A stretch of DNA of 64,000 nt, from assembly GCA_943369665.1 (NCBI GenBank), contig CALRNX020000001.1, forward strand, positions 434,001-498,000, read 5' to 3'. Below, piece after piece: positions 9,416 through 18,404 of the stretch. This DNA is from UKL13-3 sp943369665. GTDB taxonomy: Bacteria > Bacteroidota > Bacteroidia > UKL13-3. Numbering within the stretch: the first letter of the stretch is position 1; the number at the start of each line of letters is the position of its first letter. The position numbers and the translations under genes are program-made. Under the pieces are notes generated by a model, which was not told where the DNA came from, did not search any database, and worked only from the letters and a program-made list of their open reading frames with translations.

Positions 9416-10015
9416 ATGGCAGTTTACAAATTCAAAATCGCATTCGAGGATTATGAAGATATTTTTAGGGTAATTGAGATCAAATCGACCCAAACCTTTT
9501 TTGACCTGCACAAAGCAATTTTAGAGTCAATAGGTTTTGATCAATCGCAAATGGCATCTTTTTACATGAGCAACGATTCATGGAAACGTTTTCAGGAGAT
9601 CACCCTTGAAGACATGAGCGATGATGATGACGATAGCATGGAACCTGCTCCCAAACTGCCGATCATGAGTAAATCAAAACTCTGTGATTTTATAATCGAT
9701 CCACATCAAAAAATGATCTATATCTATGATTTCATTGAACTGTGGACCCTTCAAATCGAATTGAACGGAATTGAGATAAAAGAAAATCCTAAAGTAAAAT
9801 ATCCGGTTTGCACTAAATCTGTGGGGATGTCGCCCAAACAATATGCAAAAGTTCAGCGTTTCGGCATTGTTGACGATAACGAGTTTGACGAGATCACCAA
9901 AAACTATTTGGATAAAACCGAAGACATGGGTGGTGAAATTTCGGATGACGAGGCAGATGAATTTGGATTGTTTGAAGACGAGCAAGGCGAAGCAGGCGGC
10001 AGTGATGAGTTTTAG
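9416..10015 (+). CDS. Plasmid pRiA4b ORF3-like family protein
   Basis: The 199-residue cytoplasmic protein has the sequence pattern of the PRiA4_ORF3 family: an N-terminal YKFKIAFEDYEDIFRVIEI strand pair, FFDLHKAILESIGFD, a SFYMSNDSW block and a YIYDFIELW segment. The molecular role of the family is unknown. An acidic linker of Asp/Glu at about residues 68-76 and a strongly acidic C-terminal tail are visible. The next gene, the SixA-like phosphatase, starts 19 bases after the stop, so the two are probably cotranscribed from the box at 9388. Confidence 0.8.
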   Translation: MAVYKFKIAFEDYEDIFRVIEIKSTQTFFDLHKAILESIGFDQSQMASFYMSNDSWKRFQEITLEDMSDDDDDSMEPAPKLPIMSKSKLCDFIIDPHQKMIYIYDFIELWTLQIELNGIEIKENPKVKYPVCTKSVGMSPKQYAKVQRFGIVDDNEFDEITKNYLDKTEDMGGEISDDEADEFGLFEDEQGEAGGSDEF

Positions 10016-10034
10016 ACAATACCTTCTTTAAAAC

Positions 10035-10532
10035 ATGAAACAACTCCTTTTGATGCGTCATGCAAAGTCGTCGAGCTGGGAAACTCCCGGACAAGCAGAC
10101 TTTGACCGAACGCTCAATGAGCGAGGCAAAAAAGATGCACCCGAAATGGGCAGGCGTTTTTTCAAACGACAGTTTAAACCGGATCTGATTATCACCAGCC
10201 CTGCAAAGCGAACGCTCAAAACCGCTCAGTATATTGCCAATGAACTTCGGTATCCGGAAAAGCATATTGAATTGGAAACGACAATCTACCAAGCCGATAT
10301 TCCAGACCTGTTATACATCATCCGAAACCTTGACGATAACCTTCAACAGGTTTTGATGATTGGCCACAATCCGGCCTTTACGGGATTAATAGGAACACTC
10401 AGCGGTAGTTTAATCGAACATCTTCCTACCGCAGGTGCAGCACTCCTATCCTTTGATATCCAAACCTGGAAACAGGTGAGCAATCATTCGGCATCACTGC
10501 TATGGTTTGATTATCCGAAAAAGGAAGGATAA
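10035..10532 (+). CDS. SixA-like histidine phosphatase
   Basis: A small 165-residue member of the histidine phosphatase superfamily. The phosphate-binding motif is LMRHAKSS with Arg8 and catalytic His9. The second Arg is in ITSPAKRTLKTA, and the second active-site His111 is in MIGHNPAFTGL. This layout and length match SixA, which in E. coli removes phosphate from a phospho-histidine on a phosphotransfer protein. The substrate here is unknown, and members of this subfamily may act on other phosphate esters. It lies 19 bases behind the pRiA4b ORF3-like gene and 70 bases before priA. Confidence 0.88.
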   Translation: MKQLLLMRHAKSSSWETPGQADFDRTLNERGKKDAPEMGRRFFKRQFKPDLIITSPAKRTLKTAQYIANELRYPEKHIELETTIYQADIPDLLYIIRNLDDNLQQVLMIGHNPAFTGLIGTLSGSLIEHLPTAGAALLSFDIQTWKQVSNHSASLLWFDYPKKEG

Positions 10533-10602
10533 GTCATTGAAGTAATTTCCCACAAAGCTTTCTTTTTAATTACGTAACCTATTACTTCGTAAGGCTTCAA
10601 CC

Positions 10603-13059
10603 ATGAGTGAATCATTAGCCACATTTGTACACGTTATTTTACCTTTATCACTTCCCAAACTCTATACCTACAGGGTTCCGGAGGAGTTGACCAGCGAAAT
10701 CGCAGTGGGCAAACGTGTGGCTGTGCAATTTGGCAAGCGGAAAGTATATGCAGCAATTGTTCACAGCATCAGCGATAAACCACCCAAGGATTACGAAGCA
10801 AAATACTTACTGGATATTTTAGATGATACCGAATTGCTTTCGCCACAACTGATCAGGTTTTGGGAATGGATGGCCGCGTATTATATGTGTTCGCTGGGCG
10901 ATATAATGAACGCAGCTTTGCCCATTTCATTCAGGCTCGAGAGCACCACTAAAATTCAGCTGAATACCGATACCGATATTACCCAACTTGAGTTAAGCGA
11001 CAAAGAGTACCTTATTGTGGAGGCGCTCACGGTGCAGGAAGAATTAAACATGGACGAACTTTCAGAGATCGTTCAACAGAAAAATATTTTCCCTTTGCTT
11101 AAAAGTTTATACATCAAAGAAGCCATCCTGTTAAGTGAAGAGTTAAAAGAAATATACAAACCCAAAACAACCACATGCATAGCGCTTACTGAATTCTACC
11201 AAACAGAAACAAATCTTGAAAACCTGTTTGAACAACTTGCCAAACAAACCAAACAAACGGATGCGCTGCTCGCTTATCTTCAACTCAAAAAAGAAGATAA
11301 CCATATTGAAAAAACGGAGCTGATAAAAAAAAGCGGAGCAAGCGACAGCTCTATTAAAACGCTGATTAAAAACGGGGTTTTCACGGAATATAAGATACAG
11401 GTCGACAGGCTTAAAACAGCCGACATCACACAACAAACATTTACGCTTAACCCTGATCAGCAAAAAGCATTTGAAGAAATAAACCATCATTTTGAAACCA
11501 AAGATGTGGTGCTGGTGCATGGTGTTACATCGAGCGGAAAAACGCATGTGTATGTGAAGCTGATCGAAGAAATGATCAGCAAAGGAAGGCAAGTATTGTT
11601 TTTACTCCCCGAGATTGCGTTAACCTCTCAAATTGTTTCGCGGGTGCAAAAATATTTTGGACACCAAGCCGTATCGTTTCATTCTAAATATTCGCAAAAC
11701 GAACGGGTGGAACTTTGGCAAAAAATCAAAACTGGTGATGTAAAAATTATCATCGGAGCTCGTTCGGCTGTGTTTCTCCCGTTCAATGACCTTGGTTTGA
11801 TCATTGTTGACGAAGAACACGAATCGAGTTATAAACAACATGAGCCTGCACCTCGCTATAATGCGCGCGATGCATCCATTATGCTTGCTCATATCTGGCA
11901 ATGCAAAACCGTATTGGGTTCGGCCACTCCTTCATTTGAATCTTACCACAATGCCAAAACAGAACGGTTTGGTTTGGTAAACATGAAACAACGATTTGGC
12001 GAAGTAGCCATGCCATCTATTGTAACGGCAAACCTGGCTGAAGAAACGCGTGTAAAAACAATGAAAGGCCATTTCACTTCGGTGTTATACAATGAAATTA
12101 ACAGGGCATTGCAACACAATGAGCAAATTATTTTGTTTCAAAACCGAAGAGGATATGCTCCAATATTGGAATGCCAGAGTTGTCATTGGATGCCCAAATG
12201 TGTCAATTGCGATATTCATTTAACATACCATAAATATATTGATTCCTTAAAATGCCACTATTGTGGTTATACCCAAAAAGTTCCTAAAAGCTGCCATGCT
12301 TGTGGTTCACATTTATTGGATCTAAAAGGACTGGGAACAGAAAAGGTAGAAGACGAACTCAACATATACTTTCCCAATGCCAGGGTTGCACGATTGGACC
12401 TGGAAGCCACCAAAAGCAAATTTGGACACGAACAAATTATCCGCAGTTTCGAAAACTATGAAGCCGATATTTTGGTGGGCACACAAATGATCAGCAAGGG
12501 TTTGGACTTTGATAAAGTAAGTGTTGTGGGCATTATCAATGCCGACCAGTTATTGTTTTTCCCGGAATTCAGGGCCAACGAAAAAGCCTACCAGATGCTG
12601 ACACAAGTGAGCGGAAGGGCCGGCAGAAAAAATAAACAAGGGAAAGTGATCATTCAAACCGGAGTTCCCAATCATCACGTCATACAGGAAGTGATCAACC
12701 AACGATATGAATTGTTGTATGTAAACGAAATCGAAGAGCGCAAATCCTTTCAGTATCCTCCTTTTTACCGGTTGATCAAAATTGTGGTTAAACACAAAGA
12801 CTATAAAACAACACATGAAGCTGCTCAACACCTTCGTGATCTGTTATACAAACGATTGGGTGAACATATTATCGGCCCCGAAAGTCCTTTTGTATCGCGC
12901 ATCCGGAATCAGTACATCAAAGAGATGCTCATCAAAGTTGACCGCAACGCTACTTACTTACAAGATTTAAAAAAGTTTATCCGCGAACAGATATTCAAAA
13001 CACAATCAACCGATTCATTTAAGAGAGTAGTGATTTTTGCGGATGTAGACCCAAATTAA
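10603..13059 (+). CDS. priA: Primosomal protein N' (PriA, replication restart helicase)
   Basis: PriA recognises stalled or repaired forks and loads the replicative helicase. The 818-residue protein carries the N-terminal fork-binding domain, a Walker A motif GVTSSGKT at 307-314, a DEEH Walker B box at 403-406, and the RNRGYAP-like helicase motif written here as QNRRGYAPIL. Eight paired cysteines from residue 524 (CQSCHWMPKC, then CHYC and CHAC groups) bind two zinc ions. The helicase motifs GLGTEKVEDEL and VSGRAGR follow, and the typical C-terminal domain completes the protein. Length is normal. The initiating ATG is the first residue of a conserved N-terminal strand (FVHVILPLSLP). It is followed by a non-coding gap and the convergent AMP nucleosidase gene. 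Confidence 0.97.
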   Translation: MSESLATFVHVILPLSLPKLYTYRVPEELTSEIAVGKRVAVQFGKRKVYAAIVHSISDKPPKDYEAKYLLDILDDTELLSPQLIRFWEWMAAYYMCSLGDIMNAALPISFRLESTTKIQLNTDTDITQLELSDKEYLIVEALTVQEELNMDELSEIVQQKNIFPLLKSLYIKEAILLSEELKEIYKPKTTTCIALTEFYQTETNLENLFEQLAKQTKQTDALLAYLQLKKEDNHIEKTELIKKSGASDSSIKTLIKNGVFTEYKIQVDRLKTADITQQTFTLNPDQQKAFEEINHHFETKDVVLVHGVTSSGKTHVYVKLIEEMISKGRQVLFLLPEIALTSQIVSRVQKYFGHQAVSFHSKYSQNERVELWQKIKTGDVKIIIGARSAVFLPFNDLGLIIVDEEHESSYKQHEPAPRYNARDASIMLAHIWQCKTVLGSATPSFESYHNAKTERFGLVNMKQRFGEVAMPSIVTANLAEETRVKTMKGHFTSVLYNEINRALQHNEQIILFQNRRGYAPILECQSCHWMPKCVNCDIHLTYHKYIDSLKCHYCGYTQKVPKSCHACGSHLLDLKGLGTEKVEDELNIYFPNARVARLDLEATKSKFGHEQIIRSFENYEADILVGTQMISKGLDFDKVSVVGIINADQLLFFPEFRANEKAYQMLTQVSGRAGRKNKQGKVIIQTGVPNHHVIQEVINQRYELLYVNEIEERKSFQYPPFYRLIKIVVKHKDYKTTHEAAQHLRDLLYKRLGEHIIGPESPFVSRIRNQYIKEMLIKVDRNATYLQDLKKFIREQIFKTQSTDSFKRVVIFADVDPN

Positions 13060-13152
13060 TTTGATATTTGCAAAGCCTTCCGTTATTTTTTAGGCCGCAG
13101 ATTACGCTGATTACATTTATTAATTTTCTACATTTCATCTACACATTTCCTC

Positions 13153-13181
13153 GCCTACTGCCTACTTTCCCTTTGCCTACT
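13153..13181. repeat. Short imperfect tandem repeat of GCCTACT
   Basis: The heptamer GCCTACT occurs at 13153-13159, 13160-13166 and 13175-13181, and a related TTCTACT follows a few bases on. It lies between the convergent priA and AMP nucleosidase genes. No stem or T-tract is associated, so I do not call it a terminator. Confidence 0.6.
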
Positions 13182-13185
13182 ACTT

Positions 13186-13959
13186 CTACTCAAACCTCAA
13201 GTGCTTCACGGATTCTCCAGAATCGCGTAACTCGATCAACGATTCGATACCGATCGTCAAATGCCGTTTCACATATTTAGCAGTAACGGCTGTATCACTT
13301 TTGGATGTTTTGACACCATCGGGTGTCATCGGGTTATCGCTTACCAATAACAAAGCTCCTTTAGGAATATTGTTGACAAAACCGGTAATAAAAAGGGTAG
13401 CTGTTTCCATATCAATTCCCATGGCTCGTGTTTTCACCAGGTATTTTTTAAACTCTTCATCATGTTCCCAAACCCTGCGATTGGTTGTATAAACAGTACC
13501 TGTCCAATAATCCACTTCGTGTTTCACAATTGTTGACGATACGGCCATTTGCAGCCTAAAGGATGGCAATGCCGGAATCTCGGGCATAATATAATCATTG
13601 CTGGTACCCTCTCCCCTGATTGCGGCAATGGGCAATATTAAATCGCCCAACTTGGTTACTTTTTTCAACCCGCCACATTTGCCCAAAAACAAAGCAGCTT
13701 TGGGCTCAACGGCACTCAGCAGATCCATACATGTAGCCGCCATTGCACTTCCCATCCCGAAATTAATGATGGTGATATTTTCGGCAGTGGCCGTTTGCAT
13801 GGGTTTGTCTTTTCCCATTATGGCCACTCCAAATCTTTCAGCAAACATTTCTACATAGTTCACAAAATTGGTGAGTAAAATATATTCACCAAACTCCTTT
13901 AACGGCCTTCCCGTATAACGTGGAAGCCAATCTTCCACAATTTCTTTTTTAGTTTTCAT
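13186..13959 (-). CDS. amn: AMP nucleosidase, short Bacteroidota type
   Basis: The enzyme splits AMP into adenine and ribose 5-phosphate, feeding purine salvage. The 257-residue protein corresponds to the catalytic nucleoside-phosphorylase-like half of the longer E. coli Amn. It shows the NFGMGSAMAATCMDLLSA phosphate/ribose block, the FLGKCGGLKKVTKLGDLILP core and the GIDMETATLF motif that contacts the ribose. The proteobacterial N-terminal regulatory domain is absent, which is the usual state in Bacteroidota. The start ATG at 13959 gives an N-terminus with family-like sequence. It is the last gene of a leftward run that includes yraN 40 bases upstream. Confidence 0.88.
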   Translation of the reverse strand: MKTKKEIVEDWLPRYTGRPLKEFGEYILLTNFVNYVEMFAERFGVAIMGKDKPMQTATAENITIINFGMGSAMAATCMDLLSAVEPKAALFLGKCGGLKKVTKLGDLILPIAAIRGEGTSNDYIMPEIPALPSFRLQMAVSSTIVKHEVDYWTGTVYTTNRRVWEHDEEFKKYLVKTRAMGIDMETATLFITGFVNNIPKGALLLVSDNPMTPDGVKTSKSDTAVTAKYVKRHLTIGIESLIELRDSGESVKHLRFE

Positions 13960-13999
13960 CGTACTCGAATATATACATAATTGAGGTTAATAAAATTTT

Positions 14000-14374
14000 T
14001 TAATACGTATCAAAAGGATAAAAAGCATCCTCAATATGTTCTACTTCAAACTTATCTCCTTTTACGACAGCAACGATATCAAACCTTGCCGAAAGGGTAA
14101 GGTTGTTTTCTTCCATAAAATTTTCGGCTGCCAACCTGATATTGCGTTGTTTTGATTTTCCCACCGCTTGCTCGGGATATGCCATCACATCGGTTGTGCG
14201 TGTCTTCACTTCTACAAAAATGATCTCGTTCTGATATTCACAAATAATATCTAGTTCCACTTTACCATGTCGGTAGTTTCGTTGTTTGATCACATAACCT
14301 TTGCGTTCCAGGTATTGAACGGCAATATCTTCGCCCAATTGGCCAAATTGTTTGTTGTGATGAGTATTTTTCAA
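14000..14374 (-). CDS. yraN: YraN/UPF0102-family endonuclease-like protein
   Basis: This 124-residue protein has the UPF0102 sequence: GQLGEDIAVQYLERKGY, then ELDIICEYQNEIIFVEVKTR, which is a PD-(D/E)xK-type nuclease core (Asp in ELDII, Glu-x-Lys in VEVKTR), and the AVGKSKQRNI motif. The family is thought to be related to Holliday junction resolvases, but its cellular role is not settled. It lies between the diacylglycerol-kinase-like gene (66-base gap holding heptamer repeats) and amn, all transcribed leftward. Confidence 0.92.
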   Translation of the reverse strand: MKNTHHNKQFGQLGEDIAVQYLERKGYVIKQRNYRHGKVELDIICEYQNEIIFVEVKTRTTDVMAYPEQAVGKSKQRNIRLAAENFMEENNLTLSARFDIVAVVKGDKFEVEHIEDAFYPFDTY

Positions 14375-14400
14375 GGGTATGAGTAGTTAAATTGCGATTT

Positions 14401-14442
14401 ACGGGTTACGGGTTACGGGTTACGACTTATGGGTTTTGGGTT
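14401..14442. repeat. Six tandem heptamers of the ACGGGTT type
   Basis: From 14401 the sequence reads as six heptamers in exact register: ACGGGTT three times, then ACGACTT, ATGGGTT and TTGGGTT. The last unit overlaps the stop codon of the diacylglycerol-kinase-like gene. No dyad symmetry is seen. It occupies most of the gap between that gene and yraN. Confidence 0.8.
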
Positions 14443-14788
14443 AAAACAATTTAGGAATAAAAATAATGCAACCGATGATTGCACTAGCAACTGCACAGAC
14501 CAACACCGCAGCTGCTGCAATATCTTTTACCAAACCGGCTTGTGGATGGAATGCCGGTGAAACCAAATCCACCAGTTTTTCAATGGCTGTATTCATGAGT
14601 TCAGCTGCAATCACAAGTGCAATGCATCCGATAATGATTGCCCATTCGTTGGCATTCAAATGGGTAATGAATCCCATGATAACTACACAAACAGCTATTA
14701 TCAAATGGACTTTCAAGTTCAACTCTGAAACAATGGCTTTCTGCAATCCATTCAATGCATGTGCAAATCCTTTGAAAAACTTTTTCAC
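14441..14788 (-). CDS. dgkA: Diacylglycerol/undecaprenol kinase family membrane protein
   Basis: A 115-residue integral membrane kinase with three hydrophobic helices. The family signature AAELMNTAIEKLVDLVSP, followed by KDIAAAAVLVCA, carries the catalytic Glu/Asn/Glu positions. In Gram-negatives the family phosphorylates diacylglycerol, and in Gram-positives undecaprenol. The sequence cannot decide the substrate. The start is a GTG at 14788 that overlaps the TGA of the upstream MBL-fold gene in the sequence GTGA, so translation of the two is probably coupled. Confidence 0.92.
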   Translation of the reverse strand: MKKFFKGFAHALNGLQKAIVSELNLKVHLIIAVCVVIMGFITHLNANEWAIIIGCIALVIAAELMNTAIEKLVDLVSPAFHPQAGLVKDIAAAAVLVCAVASAIIGCIIFIPKLF

Positions 14789-15627
14789 AGTTCGGTTAGT
14801 TTAACCTGTTCTTTTAAGCGCACTCCTTTTTCTGTTTGTTGAACTGTGCAAGCCTCATTCAAAGGATCATGTTCAAAGAACAAAATCATCTTTTCGTTAG
14901 CAGCAGCCTCCGTGAGCATAGCTGTTTTCTCCTTCATGGAATCGAGCGGACGTACATCATACCCCATCACATAAGGAACCGGAATATGCGCCTGTGTTGG
15001 GATCATATCAGCAAGGTATGCCACTTTATACCCTTTGTAATGGATAATCGGATGCATCATGCTTTGGGTATGCCCGATTGAAAAACGCAATTCCATTTTA
15101 TCATATATCACATCACCACGTTTCACCAATTTTAATTGCCCGCTTTCTTCAATGGGCAAAATATTCTCCTTAAGGAAAGAGGCTTTTTCCCGAGGGTTTG
15201 GCGACAATGCTTCATTCCAGTGTTCTTCACCGATCCAATAGGTTGCGTTGACAAAAGTGGTTTCATATTTTGTGCGGTCTGCATTCCATCGGATACTTCC
15301 CCCACAATGATCAAAATGCAAATGGGTGAGCACCATATCCGTGATATCGCTCAATGCAAATCCCGCAGCATTCAATGACTTCTCGAGGGTATGGTCGCCA
15401 TGCAGATCATAAAATCCGAAAAACTTTTCATCCTGTTTATTGCCCATGCCATTGTCAATCAAGATGAGCCTGTCGCCATCTTCAATCAACAAACAGCGCA
15501 TGGCCAGGCTAATCATATTGTTATCATTGGCGGGGTTTAGTTTATTCCATATTGTTTTGGGAACGACTCCAAACATGGCTCCCCCATCCAGCTTAAAATG
15601 ACCTGTTTCAATTGTGTGTAATTTCAT
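14785..15627 (-). CDS. MBL-fold metallo-hydrolase
   Basis: The 280-residue protein has the metallo-beta-lactamase motif THLHFDHCGG with ligands His102, His104, Asp106 and His107, an upstream LILIDNGMG strand, and later FSIGHTQSM and LADMIPT motifs that supply the remaining metal ligands. There is no signal peptide, so it acts in the cytoplasm. It belongs to the broad group that includes N-acyl-homoserine lactonases and other small-ester hydrolases, but the substrate cannot be read from sequence. It is nine bases downstream of the T9SS protein gene and overlaps the kinase gene by four bases. Confidence 0.88.
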   Translation of the reverse strand: MKLHTIETGHFKLDGGAMFGVVPKTIWNKLNPANDNNMISLAMRCLLIEDGDRLILIDNGMGNKQDEKFFGFYDLHGDHTLEKSLNAAGFALSDITDMVLTHLHFDHCGGSIRWNADRTKYETTFVNATYWIGEEHWNEALSPNPREKASFLKENILPIEESGQLKLVKRGDVIYDKMELRFSIGHTQSMMHPIIHYKGYKVAYLADMIPTQAHIPVPYVMGYDVRPLDSMKEKTAMLTEAAANEKMILFFEHDPLNEACTVQQTEKGVRLKEQVKLTEL

Positions 15628-15636
15628 ATTTGCGTT

Positions 15637-17649
15637 TTAGTGAACGGTTACTTTTTTAACCAACACAGATGTATCGGTTTTTATTTTTACAATATAACAA
15701 CCCTTGGTTACACCACTTAAATCAACTGATTGCAGCGATTCGAAATGGGTATAAGCCATTATTAATTTTCCTTGCATATCAAATACTTCAACCGCTGGGT
15801 ATTCGGTGGGATCAAATGCCAATGTAAACAAACCTGTTGTTGGATTTGGATAAACAGTAGCTTCAAATGCATGTGAAGGGTTGTTTTCAGCAAGTCCAAC
15901 AGTATTGATGGAATAAGCAGAATCTATTGCACCCAAACCTAAATTATAATATGAGCCACTGGGTGTTTGTTGCAAATAAATGGGGCGCACCATGTATTTA
16001 GTATACCCCCAATAAGGATGCGTATCGGTCCAGGATACCGCTTGGGCATCCACTTCCACACTTGCAAAAAAACCATCATCCAGGTCCTGCGCTTTTGAGA
16101 TAAGGTAACCCACTGCCCCCGGAACAAGCTGCCATGAAAGGGTTGTGGTTAAACTATCGGCAGATGAAGTTGCCGATAGTACTTTCAGGGGCGAACGCAT
16201 GTGCAAGCGCAAACTTGGATCGCCCATCAGGTTGATATGAATAAAAGTTGCATAACTATTGTCCACATAACCTGCAGGAGTTGCTTCGTCAAAATAATTA
16301 TTTTGGGTTACACGTTGGCTGTAACCAATATTTTCACCCAGCGCCATATGGTGAAAATGCCAATGCGGACGGCCACTCCAAGCACTTGCCAATCCTCCGT
16401 TTTGGGTGGCCAATGGTGCACGCAATAAATTATCCTGCGAATCCCAATCACCAAAATAACTGCCAAACAACATGGTGAAAATTTGATTGATGGAATCGTT
16501 TACAAACTGGGCTGTTGTTCCAATTCCGCCACAACTTGTATACGAACCAGGGCCTCCTCCATACGTGAATGCATAATTTTGTTGTTTGGTTGAGGTCAAA
16601 TAATCCGTTGTCACCACACTATCGCCAAACATGGTGCTAAAATCTCTCCAGGCACTTGCGGCAAAAGCTTCACCACCCAATGCTCCCCAGTTATCATCAA
16701 TGAGTCCTTGATACAGCACATTGGTTTGTGCGGTTTTGTATGCATGCGCTTTTTGCAAATATTGTTTCACCAGCAAGGTATCATTCAGCCCAAATGCAGG
16801 CATATTAAACAGGTCGACCCTACCTATTTGTACATTATTCACATTTTCTCCCAGGTACATTACATCAAACTTTCCGTCACCCGGAACATTTTTGTTTTGC
16901 ACCCGCACAGGTGTTTGATCATCCACAATATTATCTGTCCACATGGATTCAACTGATGATCCGTAATAAGCATCGGATGCCCACGCCCCTCCATGATCAT
17001 CATGTCCATCGGGAGGATAAATCATTCCTTGTTGAGCCACAAATCCACCTGTATACGGAATGGGAACATGACCTAAAATATAAATTGCATTGAGTTGTGG
17101 ATCTTCGGGTGTTCCCACAAACGAAGATGTGATGAGTTGTTTGACTGCTGTTACAGAACTGTTTCTGCTGACAACGGCAGTTTTTACAATCCAACCATCT
17201 TGTACCAGGTCTTGTTTAAGTTGTGCAATATCCGAAGCCAATGGTGTTTCATAATTGGCATCAACTAATAATAACATCCCTCCTTTTACAGATTGTGTTT
17301 TTTTTCGGATACCTGCATAAATATATCCATGCGCCAATCTTGTGGTTACGCTGTAATTGCGTTGTACATAATACTCATACGCATCACCGATCGTTACTGT
17401 TGCATCGGTATATGTTGTTGCATTTGCGGCTAATGTTGCAATGGGAGTTCCCCAATTTTGCATCGAAATCTCTTTTTTGTAGACCTTATAACCCGTTCCC
17501 ACTGTATCCAATGGCCATTTTAAGGTAATCTGAGCAGGGTTTTCGGAAACAATTGCCTGCAAAGGCACAGCATATTCTTTTGTTTGTTGCGCCAATAATT
17601 GAACAGACAATACCAACAGAAAAATACTTCCCGCAATTTTTGTTTTCAT
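15637..17649 (-). CDS. Secreted protein with fibronectin-type and C25-like regions and T9SS type A sorting domain
   Basis: From the ATG at 17649 the protein has 670 residues with a signal peptide ending at LLAQQ. A fibronectin-III-like module follows (about 25-110). A large central region carries GGMLLLVDANYETPLASDI, IYILGHVPIPYTGG, FGSYFGDWDSQDNLLRA and GRPHWHFHHMALGENIGYS. That region resembles the gingipain-like (peptidase C25) fold, but I cannot identify a confident catalytic Cys-His pair, so protease activity is only a possibility. A second fibronectin-like module and a type A sorting domain (VYPNPTTGLFTLAF, VFDMQGKLIM) end it. An ATG at 17673 lies upstream of the likely transcription start set by the promoter box at 17676-17683, which favours 17649. 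Confidence 0.82.
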   Translation of the reverse strand: MKTKIAGSIFLLVLSVQLLAQQTKEYAVPLQAIVSENPAQITLKWPLDTVGTGYKVYKKEISMQNWGTPIATLAANATTYTDATVTIGDAYEYYVQRNYSVTTRLAHGYIYAGIRKKTQSVKGGMLLLVDANYETPLASDIAQLKQDLVQDGWIVKTAVVSRNSSVTAVKQLITSSFVGTPEDPQLNAIYILGHVPIPYTGGFVAQQGMIYPPDGHDDHGGAWASDAYYGSSVESMWTDNIVDDQTPVRVQNKNVPGDGKFDVMYLGENVNNVQIGRVDLFNMPAFGLNDTLLVKQYLQKAHAYKTAQTNVLYQGLIDDNWGALGGEAFAASAWRDFSTMFGDSVVTTDYLTSTKQQNYAFTYGGGPGSYTSCGGIGTTAQFVNDSINQIFTMLFGSYFGDWDSQDNLLRAPLATQNGGLASAWSGRPHWHFHHMALGENIGYSQRVTQNNYFDEATPAGYVDNSYATFIHINLMGDPSLRLHMRSPLKVLSATSSADSLTTTLSWQLVPGAVGYLISKAQDLDDGFFASVEVDAQAVSWTDTHPYWGYTKYMVRPIYLQQTPSGSYYNLGLGAIDSAYSINTVGLAENNPSHAFEATVYPNPTTGLFTLAFDPTEYPAVEVFDMQGKLIMAYTHFESLQSVDLSGVTKGCYIVKIKTDTSVLVKKVTVH

Positions 17650-17675
17650 TCCATTAAAGATGATAGTTTGCATAT

Positions 17676-17683
17676 CAAATATA
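17676..17683 (-). promoter_or_regulatory. Candidate -7 promoter box of the leftward T9SS/MBL/kinase run
   Basis: Read on the minus strand this is TATATTTG, an exact TAnnTTTG match 26 bases before the ATG at 17649. It sits in the short divergent gap shared with ung. No clear -33 element at standard spacing was found. Confidence 0.45.
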
Positions 17684-17705
17684 TTAAACTATTGCAATCC
17701 TCCTT

Positions 17706-18380
17706 ATGACAACCCAGATAAAAATAAACGAAACATGGAAACAGCCTTTACAGGCAGAATTTGATGCTCCTTATTTTGAACAATTAGTTTCGTTTTTACG
17801 GCAGGAGAAAAATGCACACAAGATTATTTTTCCTCCGGGGCCACAAATATTTGCGGCATTTGACCATACTCCGTTTGAACAAACCAAAGTGGTGATCCTC
17901 GGACAAGATCCTTACCATGGTGTTGGACAGGCGCATGGATTGTGTTTTAGTGTAAACAAAGGCGTTACGGTTCCTCCTTCTTTAAAAAATATTTACAAAG
18001 AATTGCAAACGGATATCCCCAATTTTGAGGTTCCCGATCATGGAGATTTAACCCATTGGGCAGACCAAGGTATTTTGCTGTTGAATGCAACACTAACCGT
18101 TGAAAAAGATAAAGCAGGTTCTCACCAGGGAAAAGGTTGGGAACAATTTACAGATGCCGTTATCCATTTATTATCAAAAGAAAAACAGCATTTGGTTTTT
18201 ATCCTTTGGGGCAGGTTTGCCCAAAGCAAAGAATCGCTTATCGACAGTTCGAAACACCTGATACTGAAAGCTGCACATCCATCACCCTTTTCGGCATACA
18301 ATGGTTTTTTTGGATGCAAACACTTTAGTCAAACCAACCAGTTTTTACAATCACATCATTTGGAGCCTATCAAGTGGTAA
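17706..18380 (+). CDS. ung: Uracil-DNA glycosylase (family 1)
   Basis: The enzyme excises uracil from DNA as the first step of base-excision repair. The water-activating motif GQDPYHG is at 66-72 with catalytic Asp68. FSVNKGVTVPPSLKNIYKEL forms the uracil pocket. HPSPFSAYNGFFG, with His191, is the DNA-intercalation loop. The family loop is usually HPSPLSA, so Phe replaces Leu here, a mild variation. Length (224 residues) is normal. It is divergent from the T9SS protein gene and 24 bases ahead of the permease gene. Confidence 0.97.
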   Translation: MTTQIKINETWKQPLQAEFDAPYFEQLVSFLRQEKNAHKIIFPPGPQIFAAFDHTPFEQTKVVILGQDPYHGVGQAHGLCFSVNKGVTVPPSLKNIYKELQTDIPNFEVPDHGDLTHWADQGILLLNATLTVEKDKAGSHQGKGWEQFTDAVIHLLSKEKQHLVFILWGRFAQSKESLIDSSKHLILKAAHPSPFSAYNGFFGCKHFSQTNQFLQSHHLEPIKW

Positions 18381-18391
18381 GGATATTTTTT

Positions 18392-18399
18392 TATATTTG
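18392..18399 (+). promoter_or_regulatory. Candidate -7 promoter box directly before the permease gene
   Basis: TATATTTG, an exact TAnnTTTG match, ends six bases before the ATG at 18405. If used, the mRNA would be almost leaderless. No -33 box at the usual distance is evident, and the upstream side is the end of ung. Confidence 0.35.
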
Positions 18400-18404
18400 A
18401 GCCA

